Of a stretch of 51,330 bases of DNA, positions 43,529 through 51,330 are shown in pieces. The DNA comes from Deltaproteobacteria bacterium (GTDB taxonomy: Bacteria; Myxococcota_A; Polyangia; Polyangiales; Polyangiaceae): contig JACRCQ010000033.1 of the NCBI GenBank assembly GCA_016218915.1, positions 1 to 51,330 on the forward strand, in the 5' to 3' direction. Position numbers and translations under genes: made by a program. Every line of letters starts with the position of its first letter. Position 1 is the first letter of the stretch. The notes below the pieces were generated by a model. That model did no database searches. It was not told the DNA's origin and worked only from the letters and a program-made list of their open reading frames with translations.

Positions 43529-44004
43529 TTGTTTCCCTTGAGCTTCCTGAGTCCGGGGCCCATCTCGAGAACGACGAGGATCTGCGTGTTCGCGGTTGGA
43601 ACTCCTGGACCGCTTCTGGGCAGCCGCTTGACGACCTCGGCTGGAAAGCTCTCCGGTAGGCCGGCCGGCGGTGTCCGGAAGTAGACGTCGCCCAGTCCTT
43701 CGGGGCCGAACTTCGCAACAAACGTCCACTCGCCTCGAGCGGTCCACCCCTTGGATTGGATGACGCTCTCCGTGGTCTTGGCGATCACTGCGGCGTACAT
43801 CATCAGCTCTTCCGGGTTCGCATTGGCAGGCATTTCAGCGTTGGGCGCGCCGACCTCCAACCGGCTGATGAGGACCTCGGTCTTCGAGCCATCCGGAGCA
43901 GACGCACGGGGCGGTTCGCTCTCTTGAGAGTCTGCAGGGGGAGGCGGCACGGTTGCACATCCCGCGAGCAGAAGCAGCGCAACCAGAGAGAAATAGCCTT
44001 GCAT
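43522..44004 (-). CDS. Small lipoprotein of unknown function
   Basis: This 160-residue protein starts at ATG 44004 after AAGGAG and has a classic lipobox (LVALLLLAGC, Cys near 16). A disordered Pro/Ser/Glu stretch follows. The rest is an alpha/beta domain (LMMYAAVIAKTTESVIQSKG, WTFVAKFGPEGLGDVYF, ILVVLEMGPGLRKLK). It follows the ASPIC/UnbV-type gene by 35 bases on the same strand and is probably co-transcribed. No family is recognised. Confidence 0.8.
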   Translation of the reverse strand: MQGYFSLVALLLLAGCATVPPPPADSQESEPPRASAPDGSKTEVLISRLEVGAPNAEMPANANPEELMMYAAVIAKTTESVIQSKGWTARGEWTFVAKFGPEGLGDVYFRTPPAGLPESFPAEVVKRLPRSGPGVPTANTQILVVLEMGPGLRKLKGNKE

Positions 44005-44039
44005 ACTTGTCTCCTTCGAAGTCGTGCCGGAAGCATACA

Positions 44040-45950
44040 TCAGTCCACTACGATCTTGTCCGGATAGGTGATGGTGACGTACCGATTCATGCCTACAGCG
44101 TCCGGGCTCAAGGCGACCGTCGTCCCGTCAGGCCATCGCGCCTCGATCGTGTAGCTGCACCCCAGCGTGCCCAGGCCGAACAGCAGCGCCCTGCCGTCCA
44201 TCGAGTTGTACATGCCCCGGGTAGCACGCACTTCGCGCAGATACGTGCTGACGTTGTCCCGCACGGTCACACGTGCGCCGATCGCGTCGCGGTTGACCTT
44301 GACCCCGTCTCCCACCATGTGCAGCGCAAGCCAACGGTTCTGGCTGCCGATCTGATTCTTGAACAGGAAGTTCGGACGCCCCCCGCCCGTGTCGCGTCCG
44401 CCCACCAGCAGATCCAGGTCGCCGTCCCGGTCGATGTCGGACCATGCGTGATTCTGCGCGTTCTTCATGCGAAGAAGCGCGAGACCTGGGTCGTTGATCC
44501 CGCTCTTCACCCCAAGGCTCTCGAACGACCCATCCGCGAGCTGGTGCAGCAAGCCGAACCAGGCCTTCTGATCCTCTGCGGTGTAGCTCCCCTCGTACTT
44601 CTTGTCCCGCGAGATCGACAGATCGAGCCGGCCGTCGTTGTCGAAGTCGATCGCCGCACCATCCACGTCGCCCTCGTTGAACGGCACCTTGCGATCCGCC
44701 GTCTCGTTGCGGAATGCCCACCCCTGCGCGGCTCCCTGGTTGATCAGCACCAGGGTGGGATCCGACCAGGCGCGCGACAGATCCGACGCCACAGGATGCG
44801 AGATGTTCGTGATGAAGATGTCCAGCAGCCCATCGTTGTTGATGTCGCCGCAGTCGATGCCAAAGCCGTTGCCGCCCGTATAGGTTCCGGGCTCCTTGTT
44901 GGGCTCCACGGCCTTGCCATGATCCGTGAGATCGAGCCACGGATTGCCCGTGGGCATGCTGGCGAATCCCCGCTCCACGGCCACGTCGACGAAGCTGCCG
45001 TGCCCGTCGTTCTCGTAGAGGAAGTCCTGCGCGCCGCCTGAGCTCACGCCGTACACCGATACGAAGATGTCCAGGTCGCCGTCATTGTCGTAGTCGCAAG
45101 CTACGGCACCGTTGGAGGCAGCAGCGTAGTTGCCCCCGAGCGCGCTGCTCGGAGCCTTGGTGAACGTGCCGGTTCCATCGTTGTAGAACAGCTGATCGAG
45201 AGACAGATAGCCTGTCTGTCCGTTCGCCACGAACAGGTCCAGATCCGCGTCACCGTCAAAGTCGGCGAATACGCCGTTGGACGCCGTGGTCTGCCCGGCA
45301 GTGCCCTCCAGCCCTGAGGCGGTCACGACCGCGAAGTGGCCGCTCCCGTCGTTCTTGTAGAGGTGGTGCGTCTGGCCCGCCAGATCCGTGATGTCGAGCC
45401 CTGCAAAGGCATCCTGGTCTCCGTCGTTGTCGACGTCGCCGAAAGCGAAGAACCCTGCCTGCACGGCGCGCAATCCGGACTCGTCGCTCGCGTTCTTGAA
45501 GGTTCCATCCTTGTTGTTGATGAACACCAGGTGCTCGAACGGAATGCCTGCCTTCGGATTGGGAAACAGGCTGTGCGCCACGATGTCGTCGTAGCCGTCG
45601 CCGTTGATGTCCGCGAACCCCAGGCGGCTGTGGTCGTTGATGGGAATGGCCGTGGGAGGATTGGGGACGAAGTTGTCTGCCCGGATGCCGCTCGCTTCGG
45701 AGATGTCCACGAAGAAGTTGTCCCCGGTCGGCACGATGGGAGGGGAATTGCAGTCCTCGATGCCCCCGTCTGTCGCCCCTTCCTGGGTCGCGTCTGCGCC
45801 GCCATCGGATTCCGGGGCATCCGAGGTCTGATCGACGCTGGCATCCTGGTCGGCGGGTGGGGCTGCGGGCCCTGACTCGCTGCCACTGGAGCATCCGTAG
45901 GTGCAAGCAAGGAGGGCGGCCCAGGCGTACTTGTTCAAGCTCTGTCGCAT
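44040..45950 (-). CDS. FG-GAP lipoprotein with C-terminal ASPIC/UnbV domain
   Basis: This 636-residue lipoprotein has a signal ending in LLACTYGC (Cys near 20) and an Asp/Ala/Pro-rich spacer to about 65. From about 75 to 515 FG-GAP repeats carry calcium-type loops (DINGDGYDD, DVDNDGDQD, DFDGDADLD, DIDRDGDLD). The C-terminal ASPIC/UnbV domain follows (GARVTVRDNVSTYLREVRA, RALLFGLG, IEARWPDGT), the CRTAC1-like arrangement. Such proteins are extracellular and probably bind carbohydrate or protein. The start has no ribosome site but has TACTCT six bases upstream. Confidence 0.92.
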   Translation of the reverse strand: MRQSLNKYAWAALLACTYGCSSGSESGPAAPPADQDASVDQTSDAPESDGGADATQEGATDGGIEDCNSPPIVPTGDNFFVDISEASGIRADNFVPNPPTAIPINDHSRLGFADINGDGYDDIVAHSLFPNPKAGIPFEHLVFINNKDGTFKNASDESGLRAVQAGFFAFGDVDNDGDQDAFAGLDITDLAGQTHHLYKNDGSGHFAVVTASGLEGTAGQTTASNGVFADFDGDADLDLFVANGQTGYLSLDQLFYNDGTGTFTKAPSSALGGNYAAASNGAVACDYDNDGDLDIFVSVYGVSSGGAQDFLYENDGHGSFVDVAVERGFASMPTGNPWLDLTDHGKAVEPNKEPGTYTGGNGFGIDCGDINNDGLLDIFITNISHPVASDLSRAWSDPTLVLINQGAAQGWAFRNETADRKVPFNEGDVDGAAIDFDNDGRLDLSISRDKKYEGSYTAEDQKAWFGLLHQLADGSFESLGVKSGINDPGLALLRMKNAQNHAWSDIDRDGDLDLLVGGRDTGGGRPNFLFKNQIGSQNRWLALHMVGDGVKVNRDAIGARVTVRDNVSTYLREVRATRGMYNSMDGRALLFGLGTLGCSYTIEARWPDGTTVALSPDAVGMNRYVTITYPDKIVVD

Positions 45951-45956
45951 GCTGCC

Positions 45957-45962
45957 AGAGTA
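45957..45962 (-). promoter_or_regulatory. -10-like element TACTCT before the ASPIC/UnbV lipoprotein gene
   Basis: On the minus strand TACTCT is separated from ATG 45950 by exactly six bases, with no ribosome site, as at 8191. Confidence 0.4.
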
Positions 45963-46055
45963 CAGGCGGAGCAGGGGCCAGGGATTAATGGGGCCTGATC
46001 GTCACTTAATTCTCGGGCGCGCCCAGGCTTGCGCGCGCACTTGCTCGGCACCCGG

Positions 46056-48479
46056 CTACTGCACCTTGATCCCAGGGCACGTCATCCCAGGGAAGTGCGC
46101 GTAGTTGTTCGTCTCGTCGCACTCCGACGTGTCACCAATCCCCGTGCCGTCGTCATCGGACGCGAACCACAGATCCACGGCTCCGGATGGAGGATCGGTC
46201 CATGTGCACTTCACCTGCTCGCACTCGCCGGGCTCCAGCGCTTGCTTGGTTTCGGTGGTGCAAACCGCCTTGCCGCCCTTGCGTGGATCACCTTCGTAGA
46301 AGGTCCCGTCCAGCCCTGCTCCGACCGGTGCTGCCCCGCGATTGCAGATCTCCGCCGACAGCACCCAGCTGTTCGAGCAATCCGACGCTGGGTCGGCCTG
46401 CGGAAGGATCCTCCCGGTCAGATCCGGCAGCAGAGGGACCGGAGTGGCAATCGGCTTGTTCTGACGGAAGTTGTTCAAGCCCGCCTGCTTCCAGTTCGGC
46501 AGCCACTTCGTGGTCTGCGGCACCCGCCCGTCGTCGTCGATGTTGGTGATCGAGTACGCGTGCTGATTCCAAGTCATTCGGGAATTGGCCCACCGATCGT
46601 GGGCATCCCGATACACGCTGATCCCGTGACGAAGCTCCTTGATCGCCGAGCGGCACACATTCCCGGTGCCAGGTGTGCCCGCAAGCGGCGCCGTGCAGAC
46701 GTAGCCTTCCCCACCGCAATCGGCATTCTCGGTGCAACGGCAGAATCCGTTGTCGCACTTGCCACTCGCGCAGTGAGCGTCCTTCTGGCACCGCAGCCCC
46801 TTGAAGATCGGGTCCATCACCCCCAGGCCGCCGCACAGGCCGAGGGGATCTCCCACCGAGTTCGATGCGAGCACGACCTCCGAGTGCAGGTCACCGTCGA
46901 CGTCGGCGATCACCGGGTTCTCGAAGTAGGTCCACGAGCTCTGCGGCTGGGAGAAGATCACGTCACCGGTCTTGCCATCGTGCACACGGATGAAGCAGAC
47001 ATCGGCATAGACCGCTTCGGCAGCGCCATCGCCCTCGAAGTCGAAGACGCAGGAGCCGGATTCCCCTGCATCAGGGCCCACCCGCACAGCGCTCCAAAGT
47101 ATGCCGTTCGTCGACAGCGTGGGGCATGTGGCAGCTTGCGGCGAAGCTGCGCAATCCGGGTCCAGCACCTTGAAGGTTGCGCTGTCGGCCGCAGACACCT
47201 CCACCCGACCGTCTCCGTCGAAGTCCGCGATGGCGGGCGGATGAAGCGCGGCACCGCTGTTGGCCAGCGCAATCGGCCCGAGGATGATGCGCCCCGCAAG
47301 CGTCTGCACGCGCGCGCCGTTGACCGACACCACGGCAATCTCGGGAATCCCATCGAGCTTCGAGCGATCGTCCTTCGTGGGGTCTGCTCCGTACGTTCCG
47401 AAGTCCGCGAAAGCGACCTGCCCTGCAGCCTGTCCGGTCTGCAGCCCTGCCGTCCACTTGCCCCCCTTCCAGCTCCAGACCGTGGCGCCGTCGGTCATGT
47501 CCACCACACCGTCACCGTCGAAGTCGGACGGCGCCGGGAACACGCCCTGCGATATGCTCCCTTCGTTCAGCGACCCCACGAGCGACCCGTCCAGAAGCTG
47601 CCCTGCGTTGCTCCACACCGTGCCCTTGGCAAGAATCTCAGGCTTGCCGTCGTCGTCGAGGTCGTGGATCGAAGGCCCGGTCCACGTGCCTGCAGCGAGA
47701 ATCCCGATGCTCGCCGGATTCGATGTCCACAGGAGCTTGAAGGCCTTGGTCTTGGCGTCGTAGCCATACGCCACGACATCGGACCCGCACCCCAGCCCGA
47801 CGATGTCTGGGCGCCCGTCGAGATCGATGTCTGCAACCGCCACAGGACTCGTGGCGAGGAGCTGCACGTCGCCCATCGTGAACTGCTGGCCGCACGTTGT
47901 GCCGTCTACCACGCGGACCACGCCGCACACCGCATCAGGCGACGAGACGAACACGATCGAAGGCTTGTGGACCGACGGATCCTCGTCGAAGTTGAAGTCC
48001 ACCACCATCGGCGTGTTCAGGACGTGCACGTGCCCGGGGAACGCATCTCCGGCCGGCGGCGCAGTCCAGGTGCATTGCTGCACGGGCGAGAACATGCCCA
48101 CCGGACCTGTGGCGCCAGTGCATTGCTGGCTGAACTCGCCTCCAGGACCCACGCCCCAGGGGATGCACTCGTTGTCGATGCAGTAGGTGTCATCAAGGCA
48201 ATCGCCGCTGGTCTTGCAGCTCTTGGGCGTTGGAACGCACTGCTCGAAGCGGCAGACCAACCCTGCGGAGCACGAGCCGTTCTTGCACGACGGACCATCG
48301 CCTGAGGCCGAGTCGTTCTTCGGAAGACCGCTGTCACCCGCATGTCCTGCGGAGTCGGTAGCAGCATCTCCGCCTGAGGTGCCGCCGCTGCCGTTCATGC
48401 CGACCGTCGCAGAGGACGAGCACGCGGCAGCCAGGAGCAGGAAGAGCAGTCCGGTGCGTTGCAGGGTCGAGGTAGTCAT
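46056..48479 (-). CDS. FG-GAP repeat lipoprotein with Cys-rich modules
   Basis: This 807-residue protein begins with a lipoprotein signal (TGLLFLLLAAAC, Cys near 20) and a Gly/Ser/Asp spacer. Cys-rich modules follow (CKNGSCSAGLVC, SGDCLDDTYC). The centre has FG-GAP repeats (DIDLDGRPD, DLDDDGKPE, DFDGDGVVD, DFDGDGRVE, DVDGDLHSE). A second Cys-rich patch lies near 570-615 (CASGKCDNGFC). The end resembles a CARDB-like beta-sandwich (NSWVLSAEICNRGAAPVG, CTWTDPPSG). It should face the cell exterior. It lies on the same strand as the ASPIC/UnbV gene with 105 bases between. Confidence 0.85.
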   Translation of the reverse strand: MTTSTLQRTGLLFLLLAAACSSSATVGMNGSGGTSGGDAATDSAGHAGDSGLPKNDSASGDGPSCKNGSCSAGLVCRFEQCVPTPKSCKTSGDCLDDTYCIDNECIPWGVGPGGEFSQQCTGATGPVGMFSPVQQCTWTAPPAGDAFPGHVHVLNTPMVVDFNFDEDPSVHKPSIVFVSSPDAVCGVVRVVDGTTCGQQFTMGDVQLLATSPVAVADIDLDGRPDIVGLGCGSDVVAYGYDAKTKAFKLLWTSNPASIGILAAGTWTGPSIHDLDDDGKPEILAKGTVWSNAGQLLDGSLVGSLNEGSISQGVFPAPSDFDGDGVVDMTDGATVWSWKGGKWTAGLQTGQAAGQVAFADFGTYGADPTKDDRSKLDGIPEIAVVSVNGARVQTLAGRIILGPIALANSGAALHPPAIADFDGDGRVEVSAADSATFKVLDPDCAASPQAATCPTLSTNGILWSAVRVGPDAGESGSCVFDFEGDGAAEAVYADVCFIRVHDGKTGDVIFSQPQSSWTYFENPVIADVDGDLHSEVVLASNSVGDPLGLCGGLGVMDPIFKGLRCQKDAHCASGKCDNGFCRCTENADCGGEGYVCTAPLAGTPGTGNVCRSAIKELRHGISVYRDAHDRWANSRMTWNQHAYSITNIDDDGRVPQTTKWLPNWKQAGLNNFRQNKPIATPVPLLPDLTGRILPQADPASDCSNSWVLSAEICNRGAAPVGAGLDGTFYEGDPRKGGKAVCTTETKQALEPGECEQVKCTWTDPPSGAVDLWFASDDDGTGIGDTSECDETNNYAHFPGMTCPGIKVQ

Positions 48480-48487
48480 GCAGCTGT

Positions 48488-48493
48488 ATGATA
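48488..48493 (-). promoter_or_regulatory. -10-like element TATCAT before the FG-GAP lipoprotein gene
   Basis: On the minus strand TATCAT lies eight bases before ATG 48479 and no ribosome site is present. An upstream TTTTGA would be at 16-base spacing as a weak -35. Confidence 0.4.
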
Positions 48494-48648
48494 TTGTGCA
48501 CGCAGTCCTTCAAAAAAAGGGATAGGAATCTTACGGGCATGGATCGCGCGCGATCCACCAACGGCGCAGGAGCAGCGCCTCGATTGCTCGGACCCAGTGG
48601 TGTACGCTCGGATCGGCGCTGGAGGCTCCGGGCAGGAAGGCGTGCTGG

Positions 48649-50148
48649 ATGGGCCAACAAGGTCGGTTTCGTGGTCGGGTCAGCTCCCCTCAACAGGTTC
48701 TGTGCTGCAACACGCGGCTCGAAGTCGAGGGAGAAAAGGCGGGGAGCAGCTCGCTTCGGGAGCCGTTTCTGTGCGTGATCGACGGAATCGGCGAGACGTG
48801 GATCGACCCGGCCCAAGCCGCCCTCCGCGGTTTCACGAAGGTCGTGCAGCGCGGGTCGTGGGACGAGCTCGAGCACAACCCGTTTGCCCGTGGACTGCAG
48901 GACCATGCCCCAGGCCCCCATGTGCAGGCGAAGCTCGTGATCGAGGGCGTTCGCGCTGGGGATGCCATCCAGATCGACGGCACCCTGGTTCCAGTGGCCG
49001 ACACGGTGACCTCGGACGGCTATCGGAACGTGGAGCGTTCCAGCAATCCGCAGCGGATCGTGGCCCGCTCCATCACCGGGGCGAACGCGCAGAAAGAGCG
49101 CCCAGCCCAGCCGGAGACCCCGCGAACCTGGTGCTGGCTCTCGGTGCTCAATCTTCCCTTCTGGCTGACGCTCGTGCTGCTCGGAACCGCGAGCGTCGCG
49201 TGGCTTGCATCGAGCTGGAGCGCGCTCCCGCCGTCCGCGTCCTTGCGTGCAACCCTGTTCGCCTTGATCATGGCCCACGTCGCGTGGACCCTCGCCGCAG
49301 CTCTCGAAGCTCTGAGCATCCGTCCCAAAGCGTTCTGGTCGGCCACAGGCGACCTGCTCCCCGGCTTTCATCGGGGCGACAGCGTTCCGCCGGACAAGGT
49401 CTGGAAGGGCGTGGCCTGGTTCATCGGGCTGATCTTCTGGCTGACCACCTTGCTGATCCCCATGGATCACATCGCAACGCTGACCCGATCGCAGAACGTC
49501 GAAGCTGCGGGCAAGAAGGGCAAGCTCGTCGATGGCATGCGAGCCGCCGCGTACATGTCCCTGGGTGCTGCGACCTTCATCCTGTCGCTCGGCTGGGGGC
49601 TGCGAAGGAAGTCAGCCCGCCTCGCACGCGTTGCGGGCAAGCCACGCACCCGGCCAGATGGCTTCAGCCCGGGAGCGTGGGTGACCTTCGAGGGGCAAGC
49701 ATCCTCGCCGGTCACGCTGCGGGTGCGCGAATTCCGCACGAGCACCGGCTCTGGCAAGTCGATGAAGATCGACGAGGAACGGCTCCTGGATGGGGAGCTT
49801 GCGGTCGATGTCGCAGGGGCACCCGTGCGAATCCACGTTCCGAGCGCGGACTGGGCTACGACGTGCAAGAGCGCGCATGAAGTGTCGATATCCAGGTCCA
49901 TCGGGCACTGCAGGATGGAGGAGGTCTGGTCCATCCCTGTAGGAGCGCGTGTCGTGGTGGCAGGACGCTGGCCCTCCGAAGGTGGGACCATGAAGGGGAC
50001 TGGCCCCGAGTCTCTCGTCGTGCTCGAAACAGGAAGATGGAAGCGTCCGCGATGGTCCCTGCTCTGGCGAGGCCTCGCTCACCACGTCTCGCTGGCAGCG
50101 GCCGTGGCAGGTGGGATCGTGATGGCTGCGCTGTTCTTGATCTACTGA
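48649..50148 (+). CDS. Membrane protein with GIDE-like beta domains
   Basis: This 499-residue protein starts with a beta domain (GRFRGRVSSPQQVLC, PFLCVIDGIGETWIDPA, GVRAGDAIQIDGTLVP). That wording resembles the GIDE/BAM domain found in mitochondrial MUL1 and in bacterial membrane proteins. Four hydrophobic segments lie near 160-180, 190-215, 255-275 and 300-320. A second beta domain follows (AWVTFEGQASSPVTLRVREF, VGARVVVAGRWPSEGG), and a final transmembrane helix ends the protein. No RING finger is present. ATG 48649 has no ribosome site, and the frame is open upstream to 48526 without a standard start, so the N-terminus is uncertain. The function is unknown. Confidence 0.7.
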   Translation: MGQQGRFRGRVSSPQQVLCCNTRLEVEGEKAGSSSLREPFLCVIDGIGETWIDPAQAALRGFTKVVQRGSWDELEHNPFARGLQDHAPGPHVQAKLVIEGVRAGDAIQIDGTLVPVADTVTSDGYRNVERSSNPQRIVARSITGANAQKERPAQPETPRTWCWLSVLNLPFWLTLVLLGTASVAWLASSWSALPPSASLRATLFALIMAHVAWTLAAALEALSIRPKAFWSATGDLLPGFHRGDSVPPDKVWKGVAWFIGLIFWLTTLLIPMDHIATLTRSQNVEAAGKKGKLVDGMRAAAYMSLGAATFILSLGWGLRRKSARLARVAGKPRTRPDGFSPGAWVTFEGQASSPVTLRVREFRTSTGSGKSMKIDEERLLDGELAVDVAGAPVRIHVPSADWATTCKSAHEVSISRSIGHCRMEEVWSIPVGARVVVAGRWPSEGGTMKGTGPESLVVLETGRWKRPRWSLLWRGLAHHVSLAAAVAGGIVMAALFLIY

Positions 50149-50236
50149 CCGCGCTGCGCCCGACGCCGTCTGCGCGCCCCACATGCCAACAGCACCAGCG
50201 CGATGGCCGCCCCAGGACGTTTCATCGGTGTCCCTG

Positions 50237-50815
50237 CTATTTCTTCCTCGTGCGCCTCACCCGCTTGCCCGCTGCTTGGATGATCGGCCTCGCAGGGAGC
50301 AGCACATCGACCACCTGCCCCAGCTCTTCCACGGCCGCATCCGCCTTCTGCCAGGCTGCCGCGTGACCCATGGTGCCTGGCTGGTGCTCCACGGCGAGCA
50401 CCAGGGCTTCCCGCAGCATGCGCCCGATCCGTGCGAGCCGCTCCATGTCCTTGGTGCGCCTCGCCTCCCGCGCCCAGGCATACGTCCCCCGCACGATGCC
50501 GAGCAGGTCGCGCACGGCCTCGAAGGGGAACGGATTGTGGCGAAGGGTGATCATCCGGATCGTCGATCGAAGCGCATCGGGACGCGCGCCGCAAGCCGCG
50601 CGGATCGCGACCCAGGTTCGCTCCATTGTCCACGGCGCATCCTCGGCCATCCGGGGGAGCCGGGACCCAAGCCCGCGCGGCGTACGGAATCTGCGGATCA
50701 GCCCGACCTGTGCCCAGCCAGCCATCGATTCGGATGGCGCCTCATCGCTGGCTGGTGGATCGAGCGGGTCTGTCAACGGCCCGCCAAGTGCCTGCTTGTG
50801 CCCTCGGCGGGCCAT
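50237..50815 (-). CDS. Hypothetical helical protein
   Basis: This 192-residue protein is basic and mostly helical from about residue 60 (ERTWVAIRAACGARPDALRS, VRDLLGIVRGTYAWAREAR, ADAAVEELGQVVDVLLPA). It has no signal peptide or membrane segment. ATG 50815 lacks a clear ribosome site, and the first 55 residues look disordered, so a later start is possible. No family is recognised. Confidence 0.6.
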   Translation of the reverse strand: MARRGHKQALGGPLTDPLDPPASDEAPSESMAGWAQVGLIRRFRTPRGLGSRLPRMAEDAPWTMERTWVAIRAACGARPDALRSTIRMITLRHNPFPFEAVRDLLGIVRGTYAWAREARRTKDMERLARIGRMLREALVLAVEHQPGTMGHAAAWQKADAAVEELGQVVDVLLPARPIIQAAGKRVRRTRKK

Positions 50816-51060
50816 GGCAGAAGCCGGGCGCGATCAGCCGAGCGCAGACTGCGAGGGCATCGCAGCCGCATGGCCGGGTATCCGAACGCGCAGCTCAACG
50901 AGATCCGAATCGAGCGCTGCGTACAGCGTTACCTTGAAGCGTTCCAGCAGGCTTTTGCAGGGCGTGGCGCGATTGTCTTCGGCCCGTAGCGTCAGACGTT
51001 GCGCGTAGTTGTCATCGCAACGATTCGGGCTTGCTGACCATGCCCATGGTTGCGCCCATT

Positions 51061-51089
51061 GGGGCACCGGCCTGTGCGATCGGTGCCCC
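51061..51089 (-). terminator. Hairpin downstream of the four-helix-bundle-like gene
   Basis: GGGGCACCG (51061-51069) and CGGTGCCCC (51081-51089) form a perfect 9-bp stem with an 11-base loop, 15 bases past the stop of the gene at the window edge. It lacks a T-tract but is well placed for termination. Confidence 0.5.
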
Positions 51090-51103
51090 GGGGCTGCCGA
51101 GCT

Positions 51104-51330
51104 TCAGCGCTTGGGCATCGCCAGTCGCGTCAGCATCGCACTGAGCCTCCAGAGCTTGGCGATGACGCCGGCTACCGCTTGTGGGTCGGCGGCGCGAAGC
51201 TGCGCCAGCGCTTCGAGCACAGCGGCCGCTTCATTGGCTTCGGCTCGAGCCCAGCGAAACCTGCAGGCGCGGTCATCGCCGGTGCGCGCTGCCGCTTCGC
51301 TGGTGAGCGTGAAGGCGCCCTGCAGCGCGC
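51104..51330 (-). CDS. Four-helix-bundle-like protein, 3' part (cut by window edge)
   Basis: Only the last 75 codons are in the window; the start lies beyond 51330. The residues are helical and Ala-rich (FTLTSEAAARTGD, ARAEANEAAAVLEALAQLRA, VIAKLWRLSAMLTRLAMPKR). They resemble the C-terminal half of four-helix-bundle proteins of the S23 type, in which LW-R-L closes the last helix. The assignment is tentative because the diagnostic N-terminal half is missing. A strong hairpin follows the stop. Confidence 0.5.
   Translation of the reverse strand, partial: ALQGAFTLTSEAAARTGDDRACRFRWARAEANEAAAVLEALAQLRAADPQAVAGVIAKLWRLSAMLTRLAMPKR

Noticed and set aside
50834..51067. 77-codon minus-strand frame between two genes
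   Set aside because: No ribosome site or family, and its start overlaps the hairpin that follows the four-helix-bundle-like gene.

Overview
The window reads as chromosome of a high-GC member of the Myxococcota, most like the Polyangiales. This rests on codon use (one core line sampled by hand is 41/60 GC), on two proteins ending in a MYXO-CTERM-type tail (Cys pair, hydrophobic stretch, Arg/Lys cluster), on many FG-GAP and Cys-rich lipoproteins, and on Gly/Ala-rich linkers. No rRNA, tRNA or CRISPR array was seen.

Layout. (1) 183-8069, central metabolism: PPP-type phosphatase, monomeric isocitrate dehydrogenase, M29-type aminopeptidase, malate dehydrogenase, and a translationally coupled pair of ArsA/Get3-like ATPases. 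(2) 8191-12786: a large MYXO-CTERM surface protein, an ECF sigma factor coupled to a small membrane partner, a divergent small membrane protein, a cloverleaf-like intergenic element and a small hypothetical gene. (3) 12980-18702: an HEXXH metallopeptidase, a B12-binding radical SAM protein with an unusual proline-rich tail, and a GT-C-like membrane protein, all on the plus strand. (4) 18707-24372: a SUMF1-like lipoprotein, ferredoxin, 3D-domain lipoprotein, AT-hook/winged-helix protein and an RNase R-family exonuclease.

(5) 24373-35907 is an accessory island with mixed and locally lower GC. It carries three calcineurin-like phosphoesterases, a permuted papain-like enzyme, a bacterial relative of the fungal PVL lectin (seven propeller repeats), and a PI-PLC-like enzyme with a 218-residue tail of nine HHHH/Cys/Trp repeats. 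Remnants of IS66 and IS91 elements, a 341-bp direct repeat and a truncated XRE regulator follow. The island lies between the intact RNase R gene and a 222-bp diverged fragment of the same gene in direct orientation, which suggests how it arrived. The phosphodiesterase/lectin/His-Cys repeat cluster is the best candidate here for an undescribed system; the radical SAM locus is second.

(6) 36043-50148: cell-surface genes, including a Sel1-repeat lipoprotein, a Cys-rich repeat lipoprotein, three FG-GAP proteins, a QW-repeat lipoprotein, a small lipoprotein and a GIDE-like membrane protein. (7) 50237-51330: a hypothetical gene and the 3' part of a four-helix-bundle-like gene cut by the window edge.

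Two themes recur. Seven genes have a TAnnnT -10-like hexamer only 6-8 nt before the start codon, which predicts leaderless mRNAs. Two convergent gene pairs place their stop codons inside a shared hairpin that could terminate both transcripts. All calls come from reading the sequence; no database search was run.
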